From Coriobacteriales bacterium (GTDB lineage: Bacteria; Actinomycetota; Coriobacteriia; Coriobacteriales; UBA8131), in contig JAISLY010000007.1 in NCBI GenBank assembly GCA_031277035.1, forward strand, positions 1 to 43,334: DNA of 43,334 nt. The letters are read 5' to 3'. A model generated the notes under the pieces. It was not told the DNA's origin, made no database searches, and saw nothing but the letters and a program-made list of their open reading frames with translations. Each line of letters opens with the position of its first letter. Position 1 is the stretch's first letter. This document shows, piece after piece, positions 35,403 to 43,334 of this stretch. A program made the translations under genes and the position numbers.

Positions 35403-36589
35403 ATCCCCAGCAGGCGCTCACGCTCCTCGGGGGTATTGTCCGACATATCGGCGTAGACGATGCCAACCGGGAAGTTCTCCATCTCGATATCGACGTCTGT
35501 ATAAATCTTCTCGGGGAAGAAGCGTTCCTTATCCTCATAGATCAGCGTGTTATTAAAGAAGTCGAGAACGGCGGCGACCGCTGGATCCTCAAGCCGCCCC
35601 TTGATGACCGCGACGCCGTAGAGGGAGAAGGGCGAGCCCTCCTCAAAATAGAGTATATCGAGCGGGGCGCCTTCGTTGATCTCGACGACCGCCTGACCGG
35701 TCATGGCAAGGCCGATGGCCACCTCGCCCTGGATCAGCGCGTTGACGGGGCCTGAACCGCTCTCGGTGAACTGCAGGATGTTGGGCGCAAGCTGATCAAA
35801 GTAGGCAAACGCCTCCTCCTCGCCCCACGCGTTCACGAGGCTTTTCAGGAACATGTAGCCCGTGCCGGAGGTCTTGGGGTTCGGCATTGAGATGAGGCCC
35901 TTGTACTGGGGGTCGAGCAGATCCTCGTAACTGTGCGGAACAGGCAGGCCCTTGGCCTGCAGCACCGAGGTATTGACGGCAATGCAGCCTCCATTGCGAT
36001 ACATCGGCAGGTAGGTGTGGCTGTCGGGGAGCAGGTCGGGCAGATAGGCCGAGGTGTCGAGCGCGGAGAGGTCGGCCAGCTGGTCGGTCATGCCGCCGAG
36101 GTAGCCATAGTCCAGCTCTCCGATGATGTCGCAGGGGGTCTGGGCGCCTTCGGCCTGCAAACGCGCGGCGAGGTTGCCCGTGGGCAGGTACTCAATGGTA
36201 ATCTCATACTCAGGAAGGGCCTCGTCAAGGCGCTGCTGCCAGTACTCGATGCGGTATTCCTCGGCACTCGCGTAGATGATCACCTCGTTGTCGCTGGGCG
36301 CCGCAGCGCTGCCGCTGCCGCTGTCGGTGCCGGTGCCGGTGCCGGTGCCACCTTCCGCACCCGTGCTGGGCGAGTCGGGCGGCGCGGCGGTGCCCGAACA
36401 GGCAGCAAGCAGGACGAGCATCAGGGACAAAAGTGTTGCGAGCACTGCCGCGCGCATTGCGCGCATTGCACGCGGGGCGCGCGGGGCCTCATGCGTTGGC
36501 TGCGTTGCCTGCGGGGCGCGCGGGGCCTGCGGGGCCTCATGCGCTGCACGCGGGGCGCGCGGCCTTTTCGTCGAAAGCGTCATGAACAT
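35390..36589 (-). CDS. ABC transporter substrate-binding lipoprotein (family 1 / AfuA-PhnS-like) with repetitive N-terminal extension
   Basis: Lipobox LMLVLLAACSG; VIIYASAEEYRIEYWQQRLDEALPEYEITIEYLPTGNLAARLQAEGAQTPCDIIGELD; likely start MFMTLSTKRP at 36589 after GGAGGGGAAG. Confidence 0.88.
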   Translation of the reverse strand: MFMTLSTKRPRAPRAAHEAPQAPRAPQATQPTHEAPRAPRAMRAMRAAVLATLLSLMLVLLAACSGTAAPPDSPSTGAEGGTGTGTGTDSGSGSAAAPSDNEVIIYASAEEYRIEYWQQRLDEALPEYEITIEYLPTGNLAARLQAEGAQTPCDIIGELDYGYLGGMTDQLADLSALDTSAYLPDLLPDSHTYLPMYRNGGCIAVNTSVLQAKGLPVPHSYEDLLDPQYKGLISMPNPKTSGTGYMFLKSLVNAWGEEEAFAYFDQLAPNILQFTESGSGPVNALIQGEVAIGLAMTGQAVVEINEGAPLDILYFEEGSPFSLYGVAVIKGRLEDPAVAAVLDFFNNTLIYEDKERFFPEKIYTDVDIEMENFPVGIVYADMSDNTPEERERLLGIWQY

Positions 36590-36612
36590 CTTCCCCTCCT
36601 CCTGGTTGGTGT

Positions 36613-36647
36613 GTTCCAATCTGGGTCATACTACTATAGTTTGGAAC
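36613..36647 (-). promoter_or_regulatory. Inverted repeat over a putative -10 upstream of the substrate-binding protein gene
   Basis: GTTCCAA (36613-36619) ... TTGGAAC (36641-36647); on the minus strand GTTCCAAACTATAGTAGTATGACCCAGATTGGAAC includes TATAGT. Confidence 0.45.
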
Positions 36648-36687
36648 GCATCTAAGGAGATTTAGAGAAAAATTTTCAAAAAAGTGT

Positions 36688-37692
36688 TCAATTTTCCGCC
36701 ATAAGGAGCGAGAGCAGGGCCTTTTGGACGTGCAGGCGATTCTCGGCCTCATCATAGATGGCCGAGAAGGGGGCATCCATCACCTCGTCGGTGACCTCTT
36801 CGCCACGATGCGCCGGCAGACAGTGCATGAAAAGCGCCCTGGGTGCCGCGGCCTCAAAACTGGCCATCGTGATGCGGTATGGTTCAAACAGCACCGCTCG
36901 CTCGTCGTGCTGGGATTCGCTGCCCATCGAGGCCCAGGTGTCGGTGATGACGACATCCGCGCCTGCAAGGGCCTCATCGGGGCTGGTCGTCAGCGTAAGG
37001 CTCGCGCCGGTTCTGGCGGCCAGCGCCCTGGCTTCATTGAGATAGGATTCTTGGGGCTGGTAGCTTGGCGGCGTGGCGATATGGCAATCCATGCCGCTCA
37101 TGGCCGCGCCCTCCAGATAGGTGTGCGCCATGTTGTTGCCATCGCCCACATAGGCAAGCTTCAGGCGGCTGAGGTCGCCTTTGTGCTCGTACATCGTCAG
37201 AAAATCAGCAAGCCCCTGACAGGGGTGAAAATCGTCAGTCAGCGCGTTTATGACCGGGATACGTGCCCAATGCGCAATTTCCTCAACCCGTGCCTGCGCA
37301 AAGCTGCGGATGACGAGCGCGTCTACAAAACGCTCCATGACCATCGTCGTGTCCTTGAGCGACTCGCCGCGCGAGAACGCCGAATGCGTATCCGCCATGA
37401 TGACCGGATGGGCACCCAGGCGGGCGGCGGCAAGCTCGAAGCTGACCCGTGTGCGCATCGAGGGCTTTTCCAGGATAATGCCAACGGCGCGACCCTGGTA
37501 CGGAGCCTCGGCCTGAACTTTGGAAGGGTCTGCCTTCCAGGCTCGCTTCTGTGCCAGAGCCGTGGAGAGTACGAGATGAAACTCCTCGGGCGTAAGATCG
37601 AACAGGCGCAGCACGTCGCGTCCTGCCAGCGGGTTTTTTGCCGCATGCAGATCGGTGACGGGCTTATCGAGCACAGACCAATCGACACTCAT
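36688..37692 (-). CDS. argF: Ornithine carbamoyltransferase
   Basis: GIILEKPSMRTRVSFELAAARLGAHPVIM; ALTDDFHPCQGLADFLTMYEHKG; FMHCLPAHRGEEVTDEVMD. Confidence 0.96.
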   Translation of the reverse strand: MSVDWSVLDKPVTDLHAAKNPLAGRDVLRLFDLTPEEFHLVLSTALAQKRAWKADPSKVQAEAPYQGRAVGIILEKPSMRTRVSFELAAARLGAHPVIMADTHSAFSRGESLKDTTMVMERFVDALVIRSFAQARVEEIAHWARIPVINALTDDFHPCQGLADFLTMYEHKGDLSRLKLAYVGDGNNMAHTYLEGAAMSGMDCHIATPPSYQPQESYLNEARALAARTGASLTLTTSPDEALAGADVVITDTWASMGSESQHDERAVLFEPYRITMASFEAAAPRALFMHCLPAHRGEEVTDEVMDAPFSAIYDEAENRLHVQKALLSLLMAEN

Positions 37693-39026
37693 GACAGTAT
37701 CCCTTTCAGCTTCGCAATCAAGACATCCACCTCGGCCTCGGTACAGACGAGCGGCGGCAGAAAGCGCAGGATGTTCTCACCAATCGCGTTGAGTACCAGC
37801 CCCTGCGCGAGGGCGGCATCGACGACTGATGCGGCGATGGGACGCGCAAGCTGGGCAGCGCGCATCAGGCCACGCCCGCGCACCTCGATAACGCCGGGGA
37901 GCTGGGCGAGTTTTTTGGCGAGATACTCCCCGACCTGCTCCACCTGTCTTGCGATGTCGCTGGCCGCAAGCTCATCAAGCGTCGCGTTCGCGGCGGCAAT
38001 CGCAAGCGGGCTGCCCCCGAAGGTCGAACCGTGGTCGCCGGGCGCAAGCACCTGCGCCGCCACGCCACGGGCGGCAACGGCGCCGATGGGCATGCCGGCC
38101 CCCAGTCCCTTTGCGAGCGCGACCACATCGGGCATGATGCCATAGTGCTGGAAGGCGAACGGCCAGGTGCCCGTCCGGTAAAAGCCGGTCTGCACTTCGT
38201 CGAGCATGAGCAGGATGCCGCGCTGTGCCGTGAGCTCGCGCGCCGCGCGAAGATACTCCTCCGTGCACGGGTAGACGCCGCCCTCGCCCTGGATACACTC
38301 AAGCAGCACCGCGCAGATGGAAGGCCCGCCCGCGCCCTGGTTGAGCATTGTCTTGAGCGCGTGGGTGTCGTTGAGGTCAACGTGGACAAAGCCCTGCGGA
38401 AGCGGCCTGAACAGGTCCTGCTTTGACGGTTGCCCTGTCGCAGCGAGCGCGGCGAGCGTGCGGCCGTGGAAGGAACGGCGTGCGGTGATGACGGTGTCCG
38501 CGCCCTCAAGCTGCTCTGCTCCATACTTGCGTGCTATCTTAATAGCACCTTCGACAGCCTCAGTGCCGCTGTTCGCGAAGAAGGTGCGCCAGGGCGTCGC
38601 GGCAGCATCGGGCGTCGCGGCAGCATCGGGGGGCGCGGCGGGGCTCTCAGCGGCGGCATCCTCGGCATCCTCGCCCGTCGCGGCAGCATCGGGCGTCGCG
38701 GCAGCACCGGGCGTCGCGGCAGCATCGCCCGTAACCCCAGCATTAAGCAGTCCGCTTATCTTTTGCGCCAGCTCACCACGGCCCTCAACATAGAAGTAGT
38801 TGCCCACGTGCAGCAGTTTGGCCGCCTGCTTCTGAAGAGCCGCAGTCACCCGCAGATTGGCGTGCCCGACGCTCACCGCGCCAATCCCTGCGAGAAAATC
38901 GAGATATTCCCTGCCGCAGTCATCATACAGACGCATACCGTCTCCGCGCACAAACTCCACGGGTTTACGCCCATAGGTGGGCAGCATGTAGCTCTTCTCC
39001 AGATCTTGTTCCTGTTGCAGACTCAT
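37689..39026 (-). CDS. argD: Acetylornithine aminotransferase with internal DAAATP-repeat insert
   Basis: REYLDFLAGIGAVSVGHANLRVTAAL...FFANSGTEAVEGAIKIARKYG...LLMLDEVQTGFYRTGTWPFAFQHYGIMPDVVALAKGLGAGMPIGA. Confidence 0.96.
   Translation of the reverse strand: MSLQQEQDLEKSYMLPTYGRKPVEFVRGDGMRLYDDCGREYLDFLAGIGAVSVGHANLRVTAALQKQAAKLLHVGNYFYVEGRGELAQKISGLLNAGVTGDAAATPGAAATPDAAATGEDAEDAAAESPAAPPDAAATPDAAATPWRTFFANSGTEAVEGAIKIARKYGAEQLEGADTVITARRSFHGRTLAALAATGQPSKQDLFRPLPQGFVHVDLNDTHALKTMLNQGAGGPSICAVLLECIQGEGGVYPCTEEYLRAARELTAQRGILLMLDEVQTGFYRTGTWPFAFQHYGIMPDVVALAKGLGAGMPIGAVAARGVAAQVLAPGDHGSTFGGSPLAIAAANATLDELAASDIARQVEQVGEYLAKKLAQLPGVIEVRGRGLMRAAQLARPIAASVVDAALAQGLVLNAIGENILRFLPPLVCTEAEVDVLIAKLKGILS
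38592..38726 (-). repeat. In-frame 45-codon (DAAATP)n-type repeat insert in argD (18 bp unit GGGCGTCGCGGCAGCATC)
   Basis: Protein DAAATPGAAATPDAAATGEDAEDAAAESPAAPPDAAATPDAAATP directly before WRTFFANSGTEA. Confidence 0.92.
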
Positions 39027-39034
39027 ATCGTCAC

Positions 39035-40057
39035 CTATCCATGCAGTTTGGCGGCCAGATTGTCCAGGGGCAGGGCAGCAAAATCCTTTGGGGCGGAGCT
39101 TGCCTCCCTGTTGTCTGTGGCATCCCTGTCTCCCTCGCCCTCCCTGTTGCCCTCGCCCTCCGCCTCGTCGGGCATGATCATCGTGCCAACCCCCTCGTTC
39201 GTAAAAACCTCCAGCAAAAGCGCGTGGGGGATGGTGCCGTTGAGGATATGTGCGCGGCCAACCCCGGCAGCCAGGGCGGTTACGCAGGCGGTGAGCTTGG
39301 GGAGCATGCCCTTGGTCAACTCGCCGCTGGCAAGGACTGTACGGGTCTGAGAAAGACTCAGTCGGGAGATGAGCGAGGCCTTATCCGCAAAATCCCGGTA
39401 CAGCCCATCGACATCGGTGAGAAAAATCACCTTATGAGCGCCGATGGCCGCAGCAATCTCACCGGCAACCAAATCGGCGTTCACGTTGTAGGAGACCTCG
39501 TCTTCTCCCACCGCAACGCTGGCGATGACCGGGATATAGTCGCCGGCGATCAGGTCGCGCAGCAGCGTGGTGTCGATATGCGTAACCTCGCCTACCTGCC
39601 CGAGCTCCGGTGAGACCTGCCGCGCCTTGACGATGTGCCCATCCGCGCCATTGAGGCCGACCGCAAGGTGCCCGTGTCGATTGAGCTGAGCGACAAGCTC
39701 CTGATTGATTTTGCCGATGAGGACCATCTTCACGAGATCCATGACTTCGGGCGGTGTGACGCGCATGCCTTCCCGAAAGGCGACCGGCAGCCCGAGTCGC
39801 TCGCTCAGCTCGCTGATTTCCCTGCCTCCTCCGTGGACGATGATGGGCTTGAGGCCGATAATCTTCATGAGCACGATGTCGCTCATGACATCGGCGCGCA
39901 GATCTTCGTCTACCATCGCCGCGCCGCCGTACTTGATAACGACGGTCTTACCAGTGGCCGCCTTGATCCAGGGCAGAGCCTCGATGAGCACCTCCGCCTT
40001 GATAAGCGCCCGCTCCTGCAGCTTTTGCAGGGCCGCACCCTGCTCCTCGACTGTCAT
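39035..40057 (-). CDS. argB: Acetylglutamate kinase with low-complexity segment near C-terminus
   Basis: VVIKYGGAAMVDEDLRADVMSDIVLMKIIGLKPIIVHGGGREISEL; VGLNGADGHIVKAR; MLPKLTACVTALAAGVGRAHILNGTIPHALLLEVFTNEGVGTMI; tail AEGEGNREGEGDRDATDNREASSAP. Confidence 0.95.
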   Translation of the reverse strand: MTVEEQGAALQKLQERALIKAEVLIEALPWIKAATGKTVVIKYGGAAMVDEDLRADVMSDIVLMKIIGLKPIIVHGGGREISELSERLGLPVAFREGMRVTPPEVMDLVKMVLIGKINQELVAQLNRHGHLAVGLNGADGHIVKARQVSPELGQVGEVTHIDTTLLRDLIAGDYIPVIASVAVGEDEVSYNVNADLVAGEIAAAIGAHKVIFLTDVDGLYRDFADKASLISRLSLSQTRTVLASGELTKGMLPKLTACVTALAAGVGRAHILNGTIPHALLLEVFTNEGVGTMIMPDEAEGEGNREGEGDRDATDNREASSAPKDFAALPLDNLAAKLHG

Positions 40058-40104
40058 ACTCTGGAACCTTTCTCCTGCACGGCGGCTGCCGCAGTGGCCT
40101 TCGA

Positions 40105-40275
40105 TACCTGAACCTCTGCACCCCCTTGCGCCCTTGCGCTTCCTTGCGCCCCTTTGCACCCCCTTGCGCCCTTGCGCCCCTTTGCGCCCCTTTGCGCCCT
40201 GGGTGTCTTGGGTACCCCGGGTGGCCCGGGTGGCCCGGGTGGCCTGGGTGCCCCGGGCGTCCTGGGTGCCCCGCG
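40105..40275. repeat. Two different intergenic tandem-repeat tracts between argJ and argB (CCCTTGCGCC.. and GGGTGGCCC..)
   Basis: cacccccttgcgcccttgcgcttccttgcgcccctttgcacccccttgcgcccttgcgcccctttgcgcccctttgcgccctgggtgtcttgggtaccccgggtggcccgggtggcccgggtggcctgggtg. Confidence 0.9.
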
Positions 40276-40279
40276 GCCT

Positions 40280-41698
40280 TCAGCTTCGGTAGTCGCCGTT
40301 GATGGATATGTAGTCGTGCGTCAAATCGCAGGTCCACAGGCGTGCGCGTCCCTCTCCAGCGCCGAGCCGAATGTCGATGACGATCTCGACCTGTTCCTCA
40401 AAACGTCGCAGGGCCTCCTCCTCGTCAAAGGGTACCGTCAAGCCGCCTTCGCAGACAGTGAGGCCCATGATGGAGATGCTCACGTCCTTTTGCTCAAAGG
40501 CCGCGCCGCTTTTTCCAATCGCCATGGCGATGCGCCCCCAATTGGCATCATGCCCGGCAATGGCGGTCTTGACAAGCGGCGAGTTCGCGACAGCGCGGGC
40601 AGCCAGGTCTGCCTGCGTATCGTCGGCAGCACCACTGACGTTGACGGTGATGAGCCGAGTCGCGCCCTCGCCGTCGGCCGCTATCTGCCGCGCAAGGTCC
40701 TCGCAGAGCACCCGCAGCGCGGAGACGAACGGTTCAAACAGCGGGCAGGTGGGGTTGATGGTCTTGCCCTTGGTCGCGCCGGTCGCCAGAAGGTAGACCG
40801 TGTCGTTGGTGGAGGTGTCGGAGTCGATGGTCACCCTGTTGAGCGTGACATCCACAACCTGCCTGAGCGCAAGTGTGAGCGCCTCCTGGGTAAGCCAGGC
40901 ATCGGTTGCCAGCACACCAAGCAGCGTGGCCATGTCCGGCTGAATCATGCCGGAGCCCTTCACCATGCCGCCGATGGTGTAGGTGACCGCAACGCCGTCG
41001 CTTTGTGTCGCGGTAAAGGTAACCGCCGCCTGCTTGGGGTGCGTATCCGTGGTCATGATGGCCGTAGCAGCCGCAAGGCCGGCGGCGTGTGCCGTACCGT
41101 CTGCGGCACCAAGCTCTGCGATGGCGCGCGGAACGCCGGTGATAAAGGGCTCAGCCGCAAACGGCGCGCCAATGACGCCAGTGGAGGCAACGAGCACCTG
41201 ATGCGGCTTGCAGCCGACCTGCTCGGCGACAATACGCGTACTCTGGAGGGCGCTTTGCATGCCCGGCTCGCCGGTGGCCGCGTTCGCGTTACCCGAGTTG
41301 AGCACGATGGCCCGTGCGCCGGTATCTGGTGCGGGTGTCTCCACATCATCCATGGCAAGCTGCGCAAGGTGCTGGCGCGAGAGCGCAACCGGCGCGGCGC
41401 AAAAGGTGTTACGGGTAAAGACGCCCGTGGCAACGGCGGGCTTCTCGGTGACGATAAGAGCCAGGTCGCGCCGCGCAGGATTGCGCCGGAAGCCAGCAGA
41501 AACGCCCGCGCAACGCAGCCCCTTGACCGCGCCCAGGCCCCCTTCGACAAAGGTCGCGTTTTGGACGACCGTCCCAGGAAGCGCGGCTATGGCAGATTTT
41601 TCGCCCGTTTTCGGTGCCTTTGTGCGCTTTGCTGACTCCGCTGCTTCCGCTTTTGGCGCTGCTGTTGTCTCCGGTGTCGTCTTGTCCATTCGCGTCAC
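40280..41698 (-). CDS. argJ: Bifunctional glutamate N-acetyltransferase / ornithine acetyltransferase
   Basis: FTRNTFCAAPVALSRQHLAQ; IVLNSGNANAATGEPG; VLVASTGVIGAPF; MIQPDMATLLGVLATDAWL; VTIDSDTSTNDTVYLLATG. Confidence 0.96.
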   Translation of the reverse strand: MTRMDKTTPETTAAPKAEAAESAKRTKAPKTGEKSAIAALPGTVVQNATFVEGGLGAVKGLRCAGVSAGFRRNPARRDLALIVTEKPAVATGVFTRNTFCAAPVALSRQHLAQLAMDDVETPAPDTGARAIVLNSGNANAATGEPGMQSALQSTRIVAEQVGCKPHQVLVASTGVIGAPFAAEPFITGVPRAIAELGAADGTAHAAGLAAATAIMTTDTHPKQAAVTFTATQSDGVAVTYTIGGMVKGSGMIQPDMATLLGVLATDAWLTQEALTLALRQVVDVTLNRVTIDSDTSTNDTVYLLATGATKGKTINPTCPLFEPFVSALRVLCEDLARQIAADGEGATRLITVNVSGAADDTQADLAARAVANSPLVKTAIAGHDANWGRIAMAIGKSGAAFEQKDVSISIMGLTVCEGGLTVPFDEEEALRRFEEQVEIVIDIRLGAGEGRARLWTCDLTHDYISINGDYRS

Positions 41699-42759
41699 AC
41701 CACCGGCGCAACGGCGCTCAGGCCAAGGGTCTCATGAAAACCGAAGACAATGTTGGCGCACTGCACAGCCTGAGAGGCCGCTCCCTTGCCCAGGTTATCG
41801 ATGGCGCAGCAGGCGACGAGCACACCGGCCGCCTCGTCGTGGGCGATACCGACGTGCGCACTGTTGCCCCCAAGGACGCTTGCCGTGCGCGGCATCGTCC
41901 CAAAGGGCAAAAGCTGCACAAAGGGTTCATCACCATAGGCCGCCAGATAGGCAACCTGCAACATCTGTGCGTCCACGCCCGCCTGGAGCGCAAGCGTCGC
42001 CGTCGCCAGAAGACCCCGCTTGAGCGGTGCCAGATGCGGGGTAAAGACCACCTGCACCCGCCGTCTGGCCTCAGTGGAGAAGGTCTGAGCGATCTCGGGC
42101 GTGTGGCGATGAGTCGTCGCGCCGTAGGCATTGACATTGTCGTTCGCACTGCAAAAATGGGTCGTATCCGTCGCCCTACGCCCCGCGCCCGAGACTCCGG
42201 AGATCGCGTTTACGATGACAGGGGCCTCCGCCGCCAGACCGGCGGCCAGCGCTGGAGCTGCCGCCAGCGCACTGGCTGTGGGATAACAGCCAGGGCAGGC
42301 CACCAGAGCGGGGTGTTCGGCGCCAGCAAGTTGTGCGCGATAGAGTTCCGGCAGACCATAGATTGCCTTTTTGAGCAGCTCGGGCGCTGCATGCTTTGTC
42401 CCATACCAGTGCGCATAGGCCGCGGCGTCCTTCAGCCGAAAGTCAGCGCTGAGATCAAAAACGCTCACTCCCGCTTCAAGCAGAGCAGATGCCATCTCCA
42501 CTGCAACGGTATGTGGTACCGCCAGAAAAACAGCGTCAAACTCACCAGCCCGTGCCAGCTCAAGAGCCGACTTATGGGAAATAAAGGTCAGCGCAGTCCG
42601 ATCGAGCAGGGCAGGATACAACTCGGCGAGCGCCACCCCCGCCTCGCTGTCAGAAGATGCTGCAAGCAGCTCAAAGGAGGGATGCCCGAGCAGATGGCGC
42701 ACTACCTCGATGCCGGCATAGCCGGCAGCTCCGATGACGGCGACCCTCTTGGCTGGCAT
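41695..42759 (-). CDS. argC: N-acetyl-gamma-glutamyl-phosphate reductase
   Basis: VAVIGAAGYAGIEVVRHLLGHPSFELLA; VFLAVPHTVA; VFDLSADFRL; ALVACPGCYPTASALAAAP; VNAISGVSGAGRRA. Confidence 0.96.
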   Translation of the reverse strand: MPAKRVAVIGAAGYAGIEVVRHLLGHPSFELLAASSDSEAGVALAELYPALLDRTALTFISHKSALELARAGEFDAVFLAVPHTVAVEMASALLEAGVSVFDLSADFRLKDAAAYAHWYGTKHAAPELLKKAIYGLPELYRAQLAGAEHPALVACPGCYPTASALAAAPALAAGLAAEAPVIVNAISGVSGAGRRATDTTHFCSANDNVNAYGATTHRHTPEIAQTFSTEARRRVQVVFTPHLAPLKRGLLATATLALQAGVDAQMLQVAYLAAYGDEPFVQLLPFGTMPRTASVLGGNSAHVGIAHDEAAGVLVACCAIDNLGKGAASQAVQCANIVFGFHETLGLSAVAPVV

Positions 42760-42831
42760 ATGCCGTACTTCCTCTCCCACTCATCCGGCCCCTGACAAGG
42801 CCAAGTCTCAAAATCTGCAAGACTGAACCTG

Positions 42832-42867
42832 AAGACTGACAAGACTGACAAGACTGACAAGACTGAC
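42832..42867. repeat. Perfect 9 bp tandem repeat (AAGACTGAC)x4 in the argC 5' leader
   Basis: aagactgacaagactgacaagactgacaagactgac read directly. Confidence 0.97.
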
Positions 42868-42897
42868 ATTTCGCGTTGCTTGATACCTATCCGCAAA

Positions 42898-42956
42898 ACG
42901 ATAGCAGAAAAACGCTCCAAGTCAAGTAGTTTTGCAAAAATTGATAGTTTTATTCA
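42898..42956 (-). promoter_or_regulatory. Candidate arg operon promoter (TTGACT-16 bp-TATCGT on minus strand) with ARG-box-like site just upstream
   Basis: Minus strand TGAATAAAACTATCA...TTGACTTGGAGCGTTTTTCTGCTATCGT. Confidence 0.5.
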
Positions 42957-43197
42957 AAAAAACGCGATAACAGGAGTATTTATACAAAACTTTCTCAATC
43001 CTCATGTGCAGAATCAGCGTTGCTCCTCCTGCAGGCAGCAGATCAAATGTCATGGAGGCAGAATGCTGCGGTCTCGCCGAGATGATGGATCCGGTATCGT
43101 ACTGGTACTATGCTGAATGTTCATCGATGCGCCTCTCCAACCAAGACCGTCCTCATCATACGGATCAGGGACTGACAGCAAAGGAAGTTGATGACAC

Positions 43198-43334
43198 ATG
43201 TTGAAACGGATCATCCTGATAGCGGGAGGGGCGCTGCTGCTTGTGGCGGCCCTGTATCTGGCGATGCTTCTGGACACGAACTCGCTGATGCGGTACATGC
43301 GAAGCGTCTTTAATGGGGAGGTGCCCCTTGAGGA
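43198..43334 (+). CDS. Hypothetical protein with N-terminal TM/signal segment, partial (runs off window end)
   Basis: ATG at 43198: MLKRIILIAGGALLLVAALYLAMLLDTNSLMRYMRSVFNGEVPLE...; open to window edge. Confidence 0.6.
   Translation, partial: MLKRIILIAGGALLLVAALYLAMLLDTNSLMRYMRSVFNGEVPLE

Noticed and set aside
40154-41635. 493-aa plus-strand ORF over argJ and similar long antisense ORFs (36724..38145, 33262..34302, 24887..26125)
   Set aside because: They overlap well-supported genes on the other strand and their translations look non-protein-like (Arg/His/Gly-rich, no domains).

Overview
This is a ~43.3 kb bacterial chromosomal window with high-GC codon usage. It is possibly Coriobacteriia/Eggerthellaceae-like Actinomycetota, but that is an impression and was not tested. 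Main content: (i) a partial secreted CAP-domain + ricin-like lectin protein; (ii) two secreted peptidoglycan hydrolases that share one coiled-coil module; (iii) acpS, an NAD(P)HX dehydratase and a DinG-type exonuclease/helicase; (iv) a co-directional run of DUF1015, PduS-like cobalamin reductase, PduT-like Fe-S microcompartment shell protein and a truncated EutT-like cobalamin adenosyltransferase, with no other microcompartment genes in the window; (v) a HipA-like kinase gene next to a DUF4143-type AAA ATPase, the latter bracketed by ~50 bp direct repeats; (vi) a nitrogenase cluster nifH-nifI1-nifI2-nifD-nifK-nifE with no nifN or nifB in the window; (vii) TrhA and a TlpA / NapH-like ferredoxin / short CxxC-protein trio; (viii) tRNA-Gln(TTG); (ix) arginine biosynthesis argCJBDF and argR-argG-argH, split by an ABC transporter plus an HTH-LicC/PntC-like nucleotidyltransferase. 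The most unusual window-wide signal is a large number of short degenerate tandem repeats. Some are in-frame Ala/Gly/Pro-rich inserts inside conserved enzymes (NifK, PduS-like, ArgD). Others lie at gene boundaries and look like tandem copies of the last codons plus stop codon of the adjacent gene. All calls come from reading the sequence; no database search was run.
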